Assembly (NCBI GenBank): GCA_000170815.1
Contig: ABCO01000001.1
Span: 520,244-584,243, forward strand
DNA: 64,000 nucleotides
Direction: 5' to 3'
Origin: an unidentified eubacterium SCB49
GTDB taxonomy: Bacteria; Bacteroidota; Bacteroidia; Flavobacteriales; Flavobacteriaceae
The notes under the pieces are model-generated. The model ran no database searches and had not been told where the DNA came from. It saw nothing but the letters and a program-made list of their open reading frames with translations. The stretch's first letter is position 1, and each line of letters starts with the position of its first letter. Shown here piece by piece: positions 17,782 to 26,581 of this stretch. Made by a program: the position numbers and the translations under genes.

Positions 17782-19432
17782 GAGTTATTCTCCCGTTTAA
17801 AATACCCTCCACTATTTTTCCAAGTTGTAGTAAGCGCGCTTCTGTTTTAGAATCTGTGATTAATGTTAACGCTTTAGGCTCGCCGCTTTCTTGAAGTCCC
17901 ATTGGGATGGCTAAGCAAGGTCGCATTCCTACAGCGGCATAAGCAGAATGAAAATTGTTAACCGTAGCGATAGCGTCAAGGCTGTATTTTTGCATTGGGT
18001 TTTCAAAAAAATCATTCCCTTTTTTCAGTAAAGAATCTTTCAGAAGTATAAAATCTTCCTTAGTAGTTTTATCGGCTAAGATCCCTTCAAAAACTCCTTG
18101 TCCGTAAGGCATTCTTTGCATACTGTCTATACGATTCGTAGCCATGATATCCTGTATGTTTTTTTCTGAAATATGCTGCGATGCAAGACTCTTTAAGTAC
18201 TTTGGTAAGTCGTCACGCATATCTAAGTTAAGTAAAGTAAGAAACCCTGTTAGTGAGATTTCTTCTTGTTCTATTTCAATAATTTGCACTCCTTTTTCTT
18301 TTAGTTTGTGAAGTGCTGTACTGTATTCTGGATCATCCAGTAAAGATTTAAATACCCCTAATCGAATGTCTTTAGGAACATTAGATTTTGGTTCTGTGCC
18401 TATAAAATTAGAGCCGCTATTGCCATAAAAATTATTTTTCATGGCTCCGTATAAGATTTCAGCATCTGCTACATTTTTTGCGATTGGGCCAGCCGTGTCT
18501 AAGCTATGCGAAATGGGGATGATTCCTTCGCCGCTTAGTAGTCCTGTTGTTGGTTTTAAACCCACCACACTGTTTTGGCTTGAAGGCGAAATAATAGACC
18601 CCGAAGTTTCAGAGCCAACCGCAGCAACTGCATAATTAGCCGCTACAGCCACGGCGCTACCTGAGCTGCTTCCGCCGGTTTCAAACTGGCCAGGACCATA
18701 AGGGTTTAAGGTTTGTCCGCCAATGGCGCTATAACCTAAAGGGCAACCTTCGCAGAAGTAATAAGCCCATTCGCTGAGGTTTGCTTTCCCGATAATGAGA
18801 CCGCCATTAGCAATAATATTGTCAACAATTGTGGCGTTTTCAGTAGGTTGGTTGTCTTTTAAGACAAAAGCACCCGCTGTGGTTTTCATGTCTTTGGTGT
18901 CTATGTTGTCTTTTAGTAAAATAGGCATCCCAAAAATATCGTTGCGGTATAAGTGTTTGTTTTTATCTCTATGTCTGGCCTCTGTTACAACATTTGGATT
19001 AATAGCTATGATACTGTGTAATGAAGTAGTAGGGTTGGTCTCGTAGATAAACATTCTTTTTAGATAGAATAGCGTGAGCTCTTCATAACTAAATTTTCCA
19101 GCCATGACGTGATTTTGTAGTGTCGCGATGTCTTGTTCTACAATGAAAGGCGCAAGTGTTTTGTAGCGTTGGTCACTTAGGGTTTCTATTTCTTCTAGTA
19201 CTTCATCAAAAAGATACTCTTCATTTTGATATTTAGAGTTTACAAGCTTAAAATGCATACGTTCGCTTTTGTGCTTACGGTTTTTGTGTAGCATTTCATT
19301 TTCTGTGATTACCCAGCCGCCATTAGTGTGGTGGGAGTCATTATGATGGTCTTCTTTGTGCTTTTCTGTTTGACCACTACAAGAAAATGTAAGAAATGAA
19401 AGTGCTGAAAATATATAGATGAGGTTGCGCAT
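17765..19432 (-). CDS. Amidase-signature lipoprotein
   Basis: A 555-aa protein started at ATG 19432 (MRNLIYIFSALSFLTFSCSGQ). Its signal ends in a lipobox, LTFSC, so it is probably an envelope lipoprotein. The more distal ATG at 19465 would put 11 charged residues before the signal. The amidase signature triad is visible: Lys in ILLKDNIDT, the cis-Ser in ETSGSIISPSS, and the nucleophile region in TGGSSSGSAVAVAA. A His/Asp-rich stretch follows the lipobox. Substrates of the family are diverse amides. It is 25 bp downstream of the membrane TPR gene and probably cotranscribed. Confidence 0.9.
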   Translation of the reverse strand: MRNLIYIFSALSFLTFSCSGQTEKHKEDHHNDSHHTNGGWVITENEMLHKNRKHKSERMHFKLVNSKYQNEEYLFDEVLEEIETLSDQRYKTLAPFIVEQDIATLQNHVMAGKFSYEELTLFYLKRMFIYETNPTTSLHSIIAINPNVVTEARHRDKNKHLYRNDIFGMPILLKDNIDTKDMKTTAGAFVLKDNQPTENATIVDNIIANGGLIIGKANLSEWAYYFCEGCPLGYSAIGGQTLNPYGPGQFETGGSSSGSAVAVAANYAVAAVGSETSGSIISPSSQNSVVGLKPTTGLLSGEGIIPISHSLDTAGPIAKNVADAEILYGAMKNNFYGNSGSNFIGTEPKSNVPKDIRLGVFKSLLDDPEYSTALHKLKEKGVQIIEIEQEEISLTGFLTLLNLDMRDDLPKYLKSLASQHISEKNIQDIMATNRIDSMQRMPYGQGVFEGILADKTTKEDFILLKDSLLKKGNDFFENPMQKYSLDAIATVNNFHSAYAAVGMRPCLAIPMGLQESGEPKALTLITDSKTEARLLQLGKIVEGILNGRITPKNYK

Positions 19433-19457
19433 TGCGTTGTGTTTTATTGGGTAATAT

Positions 19458-21623
19458 TTATTCAATTTTTGATGTTAAGTTTTGAATATAGGGGTGATCA
19501 TCGTCTAAGAAATTCTTTGCTATAGTTAATGCTTCGATAAATTTTTCTTGCGTATTTATTTTGTTGTTTTTCAACTTTAAAAGAATTTCACCTTCAGTAT
19601 TTAAAATATAAGAATTATAGAGGGTTTTCTTTTCTTTAAAACAGTTTTTTACTGTTTTTTTTGCTTGTTCTAAGTAGTCTAAACTTAGGTTGTATTCTTC
19701 TTGTTCAAATTTAGATTGAGCAATGTTTAATTGACTTATTAATTGATTCACATTTGTGTTTTCTGGATAATGATAGTCTAGCTCTTCTATGGCTTCTAGG
19801 AATAAAGAATCTGAAGATTTATAATTGTCTAAATATAATTGATTAATAGCTAAACCATTTTTTGCAATTCCAATTTTTGGCGAATGGATGATGTTGTAAT
19901 TTTGATGTACGTCTAGTGTTGTTTTAAATAATGAGTCTGAAAATTTAATATTTATGTTTGTGTTTAAATTTCCTAAATCATTGTGAAAACTGGTTAGACT
20001 TGGCGAAGGGTAAGCGTAGCTTTCTAAAAAACTAATCAAGTCTCGATTTATAGCTTCACTATTATTATCAATGCTCAATTCTTTATTAAGTAAAGCTATT
20101 TTTAATTTTACATCTTGGGTCATTACATCGCTTTCGCTCCCTGGTTTTGATTTTAAAAAAGTAAAGGCTTGTCCGTATTTTTCTTTTGATTTAAAATAAT
20201 CACCATTTAAGAAATGGAAGTACCCTAGTAAAATATTTACTGCTTCAATATTTGATTCGCTGTTAGATGTCTTTAGCGCTACAGATCTAGTGATTTCAAT
20301 TTGTTCTTCAAATTCTTCAAATTTAGAAAGCTCTAGTAGGATTTTCGATACGACTATATTAGAAAACAAAATATTGTTTATGTTGTCTTCTTGGTTAAAA
20401 CATTGAACACTTTCTTTAGCGATAGGTAATGCTGCGCTTACATCTTTTTTTTGTAATAAACGAGTATAGTTATAAAGGTATTTGCAATCCTTTTCATTTA
20501 AAATTAATCTGTAGTTGTTAAGTGCTATTTCTGCCTTTGATAAACTATCTGTTAGATAATAAACACCAAATTTGTCATTGTATAATTCCTTTAATTCATC
20601 AAGATTATTAATACTATCTCTTAGTAATATGTTTTCTGAAGTTTGATATGCTAAAAGCGCATCTTCGTAGTATCCGCGAGCTTTATAATTTAAGCCAACA
20701 TTACTCATGATGTAATGATAATCTATGTTTGAAGAGTCTTCTGTTTCTGAATATTCGTCTATAAAAAAATCAATACTTTTATCATAGTTGACATAATCTT
20801 TTAGATTGTTATAGGTCTTTAATATGCTAAATTTATTCCAAAATATATCACTCTTCGTTGCTTCTGGATATTTAGGTTTATGTTCTTCTAGATTTAAAAC
20901 GCTATCTGCATTAATGTAGTTTTCTAGGGCAAGATTATATTTAGCCTCGTCATAAAGCTTGTGTCCTTTTTTTATGTAAGCCTCTGCTAGAAATTCATAA
21001 GCACCGCTAAAATCTTCGTAGTATTCAATATCATAATCTCTCCAGTCTTTACCATGCTTAATAGCTTTTTCAGCGGCTATGATTGCTTTATCATATTCTT
21101 TATCTTCAATAAAGGTTTTATAGTTTTCAATTTCATCAAACATTTTAAAATTTGAAAATAGTAGTGTTTCTGGGCTCACTAATTTTTTTAAAACAAAACG
21201 ATACGAGTTGTTTGTAATAGGGGTAAAGGCAAAAAAAGCTGTAATGCAAGAGATGCAAATAGACCGTATAAGTAGCTTGTTAAATTCTTTTTGTCTTAGG
21301 GTTTTATTTTTCAGCCAATAAAATATTAGATATGCACTAAATAGGATCGTTATGAGTACTATGGCTTTGTGTATAAGGCGCGTGGGTAGTGTTAACGTAA
21401 ATAATAATGTGCTTAAGCTTAAGCCTAGAATTATTCCAGCAATTATTTTTAAAGCCTTTTGCTGCTTTGATAGTTCAAAAAGTTGGTATCCACCAAAAAT
21501 ATAGATGATACTTAGTGCTCCAATTATGATAAAACATAGATAAATAAACCAATGACTAATTAGAAGTGTGCATAGAAAAGCTCCGAGAATAATAAATATA
21601 AATACTTTTTCTAGGTTTTTCAT
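19458..21623 (-). CDS. Membrane protein with periplasmic/cytoplasmic TPR region
   Basis: A 721-aa protein with about five membrane helices in the first ~150 residues (for example FIYLCFIIIGALSIIYIF and KIIAGIILGLSLSTLLFTL). The rest is a ~550-residue helical region with TPR-like units such as YDKAIIAAEKAIKHGKDWRDYD, AKYNLALENYINADSVL and YYEDALLAYQTSEN. I recognise no catalytic domain. TPR solenoids usually mediate protein binding, and nothing here names the partner. It lies just downstream of the last repeat (R1) of the cassette-like array but lacks array features at its own 3' end, so I treat it as the array's boundary. Confidence 0.75.
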   Translation of the reverse strand: MKNLEKVFIFIILGAFLCTLLISHWFIYLCFIIIGALSIIYIFGGYQLFELSKQQKALKIIAGIILGLSLSTLLFTLTLPTRLIHKAIVLITILFSAYLIFYWLKNKTLRQKEFNKLLIRSICISCITAFFAFTPITNNSYRFVLKKLVSPETLLFSNFKMFDEIENYKTFIEDKEYDKAIIAAEKAIKHGKDWRDYDIEYYEDFSGAYEFLAEAYIKKGHKLYDEAKYNLALENYINADSVLNLEEHKPKYPEATKSDIFWNKFSILKTYNNLKDYVNYDKSIDFFIDEYSETEDSSNIDYHYIMSNVGLNYKARGYYEDALLAYQTSENILLRDSINNLDELKELYNDKFGVYYLTDSLSKAEIALNNYRLILNEKDCKYLYNYTRLLQKKDVSAALPIAKESVQCFNQEDNINNILFSNIVVSKILLELSKFEEFEEQIEITRSVALKTSNSESNIEAVNILLGYFHFLNGDYFKSKEKYGQAFTFLKSKPGSESDVMTQDVKLKIALLNKELSIDNNSEAINRDLISFLESYAYPSPSLTSFHNDLGNLNTNINIKFSDSLFKTTLDVHQNYNIIHSPKIGIAKNGLAINQLYLDNYKSSDSLFLEAIEELDYHYPENTNVNQLISQLNIAQSKFEQEEYNLSLDYLEQAKKTVKNCFKEKKTLYNSYILNTEGEILLKLKNNKINTQEKFIEALTIAKNFLDDDHPYIQNLTSKIE

Positions 21624-21654
21624 TTGGTTTTAGATGTTTGTTGAGTGCTTTTGG

Positions 21655-21786
21655 TGGTTGATTAGTTTTGTATTTTAAGCACCTAATTTAGTGAATAAAA
21701 ACTCAATAGAAAATCAGAGAGTTCTGATAGTTATCGGGATTTGTAGCTAGGCTAGAACCAAGCAATTAATTTTAGCCGTTGTTGTG
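21655..21786. repeat. Cassette-array repeat R1
   Basis: This spacer holds a member of the array repeat family. Its last ~112 bp (21675-21786) match R4 (31965-32076) with one visible mismatch. It has an inner hairpin ATCAGA-gagt-TCTGAT and the family right end AGCAATTAATTTTAGCCGTTGTTG. It starts just beyond the stop codon of the 177-aa gene, as expected for a cassette 3' site. Confidence 0.8.
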
Positions 21787-21797
21787 CATAGTTTTTT

Positions 21798-22331
21798 TCA
21801 TTCCGATTCGCTCAATTTTATTTCATTCGGTTTTTCTGGAAATCCGATTAATTTCTTTTTAACAATAAACATTTTAGTTTCTCCGTCAGTTAATTTAATC
21901 GTATCTGTTTTCCTTTCATACTTGCCAAAAAAAAGTCCAGTTGTCGAACCATTTGGTTGGTTTGTCATATCCGAAATAGAGAAATAGTCAGATTTTTTAG
22001 AAAGACTAATTTCATAGTTTTTCTCTCCGATAACAAATTCAAGGCGTTCTGATATTCTGTCGTGATAATTTATAAACCATAAATTCCAGATTCCGAAAAA
22101 TATTAATGGACAGACAATTGAATTTATAAAGAACAGATTCGATAGTTTACTTTTAAAGAAATAGAAAAGAATTCCGATTATAATATTCAGTACGAATAGA
22201 AAAGGTACAATGATTACAATTCCAATTGAAACACTTGGGTCAGGTTCCATTTGATATGTCCAAAATCCTAGAATTATTATTTCAAGGATTAAAAGTCCAA
22301 TTCCGTATTTAATAATTCTTTTAGAGTTCAT
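21798..22331 (-). CDS. Hypothetical membrane protein (cassette gene)
   Basis: A 177-aa protein I do not recognise. It has three predicted membrane helices in the first ~95 residues (GIGLLILEIIILGFWTY, GIVIIVPFLFVLNIIIGIL, LFFINSIVCPLIFFGIWNL). A ~75-residue soluble C-terminus follows with NQPNGSTTGLFFGKYERKTDTI. The gene is flanked by GTTGTGC (21781-21787) and GCACAGC (22344-22350), a near-complementary pair next to the array repeats. It lies between R1 and R2 on the same strand as the rest of the array. Confidence 0.65.
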   Translation of the reverse strand: MNSKRIIKYGIGLLILEIIILGFWTYQMEPDPSVSIGIVIIVPFLFVLNIIIGILFYFFKSKLSNLFFINSIVCPLIFFGIWNLWFINYHDRISERLEFVIGEKNYEISLSKKSDYFSISDMTNQPNGSTTGLFFGKYERKTDTIKLTDGETKMFIVKKKLIGFPEKPNEIKLSESE

Positions 22332-22340
22332 TTATCAACT

Positions 22341-22490
22341 TACGCACAGCTAGTTTAATATGGTTTGTAGCGTGTTTTAAGCACCTAATTTAGTAAGTAA
22401 ATCACAGATAGATAGTCAGGGAGTCTCGATAGCTTTCGGGATTTATAAATAGGCTATAACTAGCCATTAATTATAGACGGTGTTACCTGC
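22341..22490. repeat. Cassette-array repeat R2
   Basis: Array repeat with the family right end AGCCATTAATTATAGACGGTGTT. It is the left copy of R3: positions 22371-22492 align without gaps to 28675-28796, with nine visible mismatches. A TAGCC/GGCTA inner palindrome (GGCTATAACTAGCC) is present. Confidence 0.8.
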
Positions 22491-22649
22491 TGTTATTTTT
22501 TTATTCGTATTGACTTTCCGAATTCTTTAAATTCAAGCAAATCATTTTTGTTTTCAGTTTTACCTTGCATTTGAATAATGGTGTTATTTGAATAAAGTAA
22601 TAGTAGATAATATTTTTCTATTACTCCGTTTACTTCGAGTTCAAATGTT
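22371..22649. repeat. Left copy of 279-bp direct repeat bracketing the Dnd-like operon
   Basis: Aligns gap-free at a constant offset of 6304 bp to 28675-28953. It spans repeat R2 plus the last ~52 codons of a lipoprotein gene. I count nine mismatches in the repeat half and two in the coding half. The identity stops abruptly at 22649, where sequence unique to the operon begins. Confidence 0.9.
22493..22649 (-). pseudogene. 3' fragment of the 312-aa lipoprotein gene
   Basis: A 157-bp remnant that matches the 3' end of the intact gene at 28797-29735 with two base differences, including the same stop codon position. It has no start and no upstream coding part. It marks one junction of the Dnd-like insertion. 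Confidence 0.9.
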
Positions 22650-22735
22650 AGCTTTGGCGTGAAAGTTCTTTAGTTTTTTGGATTTGGCATTTTGAGCGTT
22701 AGAAAAAAATAAATGTGCTTGAACATAGCTTGGGC

Positions 22736-24304
22736 TTAAATATTTTCCTCTTTTTTAGTTTTCCACCATTGCTTTAATTCAATTAGTTTTGGTTCTCCTA
22801 TATTAATTATAGCTTTTCCTCCCTCAAGTTTCTCTAATTGAGCATTCAGCTTGACTTCACTATTTACGCTACCAAGAAATGGAATAATTCTTTTCGTAGA
22901 TTTATCTTTAACATTGGCACAAATAGGAAATTGAATTTGTGACATAAAATTAAAATCTTTGTAAACAAAATCTTGAGTTTCTTGAGCGATTAAGATGATT
23001 ATTATTCCCATAGATCGTAATTCCCTCAACATTGACTCAATTACAGGTCTTGCATTTTTATGTTGCAGAAAATTCTGTGCTTCATCAATAATAATAACGT
23101 GCTTTAAAGCTTTTATATTATTTGTTACAGCAGTATCACCAGATTTTTTAATGCTATCATACATATATTTTAAGAGGTTAAATGTTACAAATTGTTTAAT
23201 CTCCTTTGTAACCTCTGAAGGCATTGAAATGTATGTACTTTGATTAAATATAGAATACGATTTGGATTCATCATAAATACCAGAGTTTATAAGTTGTTGA
23301 ATAACGCTTGTAGTTGTATCAAATTTACCTTTATTTTTTTCTAAAATATTTTCTAATAATTCGTCTAATGTTGGTGAAGAATTATTATCAAAATAATAGT
23401 CTTTTATTTCTCTTACCAAGCTAGCTGACTGAACTTGACCAATACTCTTAAAAAAAGTTCTTAAATCACTTGCAAAAGACTCAATATAGTTTTGATTACT
23501 TAAATCATAGTTTTTTAATGGACTAAAAGGAAAACCGTTTTGATGCTTAATATCTATGAAATTAGCTTTAGTTGAAGACAAAAATGTATCAAGTTTTTCT
23601 TTAGTATCTGTTCCTTTAAAATCAAAAAAAGTAAAGTTTAGTTCATATTCTGTTTGTTTGGAAATTTGATAAATTAAATCAAATACAAGTTGGGTTTTTC
23701 CTGATCCTGTTGTGCCTGCAATTCCAAAATGACGACTTGTGTATTCTGTTTCGTCATTTATTTTAATTTTAATAGGTTCACCATTAAGTTCGTTTCCTAG
23801 GCTTAATTCAATAGGTTTATTTGTGCTATTGATTAAATTAGTAGTTGTTTCTGTTTTATCAAAACTTGAAACATACACATTAGATTTTCTTTTGTGTAAT
23901 CCTTTTTTTACTAGGTCCAGTAAGAGTGAGATATGTTCTCCTTTCGTAATGTCACTATTGTTTAATTTATTATTCCAAACTTCAAGACCATCTTTTAAAT
24001 GAAGTTTATAAAGTTTAATAAATTCACTCTCTGTCAATTCTTTACTATAGTGCTGATCGAAAATGGTTTTATAAAGAGTAAAATTATCTACGTCATTAAC
24101 CAAACGACCAAAAATGTTGCTTGTAGGTGTATATTCTCTTCCGTTTTGAGGTAGACTATTTTCGTTTTCGTGAAACAGACGACCTTTTTCAATACTTAAT
24201 GACAGAGCAATTCTTCCTGTAATTGTATCTCTTTTAAATTTATATATATCTGTAAGCCTATCTAATAATTCTGTACTTTCTGAATCTATTTTAAATCTAA
24301 TCAT
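22736..24304 (-). CDS. DndE-HerA/FtsK fusion ATPase
   Basis: A 522-aa protein. Residues 1-~120 look like DndE: IDSESTELLDRL, then ITGRIALSLSIEKGR and FIKLYKLHLKDGLEVW, echoing DndE's 'RLAL-SL' and 'HI..G' blocks. Residues ~185-515 are a HerA/FtsK-type P-loop ATPase: Walker A GTTGSGKT at 197-204, Walker B HVIIIDEAQNFL around 410, and RELRSMGIIIILIAQET. Its Walker A and B motifs look intact. DndE normally acts with DndC/D in DNA phosphorothioation, and HerA-like proteins act in several defence systems. The start overlaps the 3' end of the DndD-like gene by 8 bp, so it is translationally coupled as the last gene of the operon. The DndE assignment rests on recalled motif similarity. Confidence 0.8.
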   Translation of the reverse strand: MIRFKIDSESTELLDRLTDIYKFKRDTITGRIALSLSIEKGRLFHENENSLPQNGREYTPTSNIFGRLVNDVDNFTLYKTIFDQHYSKELTESEFIKLYKLHLKDGLEVWNNKLNNSDITKGEHISLLLDLVKKGLHKRKSNVYVSSFDKTETTTNLINSTNKPIELSLGNELNGEPIKIKINDETEYTSRHFGIAGTTGSGKTQLVFDLIYQISKQTEYELNFTFFDFKGTDTKEKLDTFLSSTKANFIDIKHQNGFPFSPLKNYDLSNQNYIESFASDLRTFFKSIGQVQSASLVREIKDYYFDNNSSPTLDELLENILEKNKGKFDTTTSVIQQLINSGIYDESKSYSIFNQSTYISMPSEVTKEIKQFVTFNLLKYMYDSIKKSGDTAVTNNIKALKHVIIIDEAQNFLQHKNARPVIESMLRELRSMGIIIILIAQETQDFVYKDFNFMSQIQFPICANVKDKSTKRIIPFLGSVNSEVKLNAQLEKLEGGKAIINIGEPKLIELKQWWKTKKEENI

Positions 24305-26402
24305 TGCTTGTAGTATTAAAATAACCGTTTTTTAAATTTGTATTTGCTCCATCATTAAACAGTAAATAAGATTTTGAAATGTTTTCTGAAATATCTTTAT
24401 ATCGTTTAGGTGTGATCTCACTATTTGTTGAAAATAGTACGACTTGTTCTGAAAGAGTTGGATAATATTTTTTTGTAATGCTATCTCTGTGTTCTTCATC
24501 TAGTCTACCAAGAGGTGTATCTATAAATATTGGTAAGCTTTGTATTGATTCATTTAATATTGCTTTAATCAAACACGAGATATAAATCTGCTTTTCTCCA
24601 GATGATAAACTTTCTTTTCTTATTTCATTATCATCTTGATCCAATAATGTGATTTTCATTCCTTGACCTTTTGCAAGCGTTACTACTTTTACATCCTCAA
24701 TAAATCGATTATTATTTTCTTCATTATTTAATTTATGCATCAATATGTTTAATTCGTTAAGAATAGTTGTTTCTAAACTCTTTTCGTGACTCTTTTTTTG
24801 TTCTTCAAGAAATAAGTTTAACACATCAATATATTTCTGACTTTCTTTAATCTTTAGTTTATTTTGTTCATTTATATCTACTTTTTTCACCAACGTTTGT
24901 AGTTGTTGATTTAAACGAACGATATCGCTTTCTAATTTCTTTATTTTTACTTTATTACCACCAATCTGCTCCTTATTTATATCTCTTTTGTATTCAGTAG
25001 TTTCTTTTTCAGATATTGCCTCTAAAATATATTCGTCTTCTTGATCTGCATCAACTTTACTCAAAGTTTTATTTAATTCTAAAAGTTTAATTTGCACTTC
25101 ATTAAACTCCTCAATTGTAGTCTCGAATAAACCTTTAGATTGCTCATTAACTAGGTTCATAGCATCTTGAATAATATTTTTTTCTGAATTATTCAAATCG
25201 TGCTCAAATTCTAATTCTTGATAATCTCGATTATCACTAAATAACTCTGAACCTAAATTTTTAGCCTTTTCGTAATAAAAGTTTTTGTCCCTAAAAGACA
25301 TTGTAGAATTGTCTGGTTCAGGTGGTTTATTAAAAAGAAGCTCAATAAAATTCTCGATTTTTTCAGAATTTTCTTTTGATGAATTTTGTGATAATTCGTT
25401 TTTCTCTTGAATTTCAAGATGTTCGCTTACTTCTTCAAGTTTTCCTGTTAGAATAGTTAAAGGAATTATTTCGCTTAATTCATTAAATTTTTCGGATAAT
25501 TCAAGTCTCTTTGCCTGTAACTTTTCTATTTCGGATGAAATCGATTCTCTATCAAAAATAGAATTGCCTTGTTTACTGTGTTGTGATATAAAATTATCGT
25601 ATTTCCTGATAGATTTCTTTAAATCATCAATCTCTTTAAGCTTTTCGGCATTCTCTTCTTCAAGCTTTTCAATATCGATGTTAAAGAGTTCAATAGCTTT
25701 TTCTTTATCTACAATTTGTTCTTGTAAATTTTTAGATGCTCCTTCTTTTTTAAGAGAATTTATATAAAAATCTATATCTTCAATAAGTGTAACATAAGTA
25801 TCTAACCCTAAAATTTTACCTAAAGCATCATTTATAAAACTTCCTTCTTCCTTAATTGATAAGTTGGCTATTTCAGATATTTTTTCTGCATCAAAAAAGA
25901 CAAATTTTGCAGCATCTATCGGAATTATATAATCATTTATAAAGTTAATTTTATCTGCTTCATCATCAAAAATTTCCATTTTTGAATTGGCATCTAAAAT
26001 CATAAGTTCTTCACTCATACTAGAAACATTAAATTTCCTAGTAATAATTACGCTTTCAGAATTAGAATTTAATTTTTTTAGTTCCGGTAATTCAATTTCT
26101 GAAATAAGTAAGCTAACAGAAAAAGTATCTTTATTCTCTTTTTTTGCAGTCCAATTAAGAGATTGAAACATAAAAGAATCATAATTTTTTTCTTTTTTAA
26201 TTTCTTGTTTAAAGTTATTATCTACTTTTTCAATTTGACGACCATACAAGCACCAAACTATTGAAATTAGGAAATTAGTTTTACCATAACCATTTTTACC
26301 TCCGATTAAAATAATATTTTCATCAGAATTGGTAGTTAAGTCAATATTAACTTCTTTGTAATATTGCCTAAAATTGTTGATTTTTATTTCGGATAATTTC
26401 AT
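24297..26402 (-). CDS. DndD-like SMC/ABC ATPase
   Basis: A 701-aa protein with the head-coil-coil-head layout of SMC/Rad50-type ATPases. Walker A is GGKNGYGKTNFL (34-45). FFDAEKISEIA (about residue 170) resembles DndD's FFDGEKI. Long coiled coils fill ~220-330 and ~440-540, separated by a hinge-like stretch. The C-terminal head has LSSGEKQIYISCLIKAI (signature) and IDTPLGRLDEEHR (Walker B/D-loop), which is very like DndD. DndD supplies ATPase activity in phosphorothioation systems and has DNA-unwinding or nuclease relatives. Here it lies in an operon without DndA/B/C. It overlaps both neighbours by 4-8 bp. Confidence 0.85.
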   Translation of the reverse strand: MKLSEIKINNFRQYYKEVNIDLTTNSDENIILIGGKNGYGKTNFLISIVWCLYGRQIEKVDNNFKQEIKKEKNYDSFMFQSLNWTAKKENKDTFSVSLLISEIELPELKKLNSNSESVIITRKFNVSSMSEELMILDANSKMEIFDDEADKINFINDYIIPIDAAKFVFFDAEKISEIANLSIKEEGSFINDALGKILGLDTYVTLIEDIDFYINSLKKEGASKNLQEQIVDKEKAIELFNIDIEKLEEENAEKLKEIDDLKKSIRKYDNFISQHSKQGNSIFDRESISSEIEKLQAKRLELSEKFNELSEIIPLTILTGKLEEVSEHLEIQEKNELSQNSSKENSEKIENFIELLFNKPPEPDNSTMSFRDKNFYYEKAKNLGSELFSDNRDYQELEFEHDLNNSEKNIIQDAMNLVNEQSKGLFETTIEEFNEVQIKLLELNKTLSKVDADQEDEYILEAISEKETTEYKRDINKEQIGGNKVKIKKLESDIVRLNQQLQTLVKKVDINEQNKLKIKESQKYIDVLNLFLEEQKKSHEKSLETTILNELNILMHKLNNEENNNRFIEDVKVVTLAKGQGMKITLLDQDDNEIRKESLSSGEKQIYISCLIKAILNESIQSLPIFIDTPLGRLDEEHRDSITKKYYPTLSEQVVLFSTNSEITPKRYKDISENISKSYLLFNDGANTNLKNGYFNTTSND

Positions 26403-26581
26403 TTAACGGATTTATTAATGGTGTCATCAATTTTTTGTTGATGATAGTTTTTTCTAGAATGTAATTTTTTTGTTTTTACAGAATCCAATAAAGTTTCTAT
26501 AGAATTAAAATTGACACCTTTTTCATTACAAATTTCTTTGAGTCTTTGACTTTGTAGTATTTTGGTTTCCTTTATTTTCAT
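26399..26581 (-). CDS. Small basic protein of the Dnd-like operon
   Basis: A 60-aa, Lys-rich protein (MKIKETKILQSQRLKEICNE at the start) with no recognised domain and a helical appearance. Its ATGA overlaps join it to the genes on both sides: the start overlaps the stop of the 636-aa gene and its stop overlaps the start of the DndD-like gene. Coupling on both sides makes it a real gene despite its size. Small accessory proteins are annotated next to Dnd-type modification genes in other genomes. Whether this is a homologue would need a profile search. Confidence 0.7.
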   Translation of the reverse strand: MKIKETKILQSQRLKEICNEKGVNFNSIETLLDSVKTKKLHSRKNYHQQKIDDTINKSVK

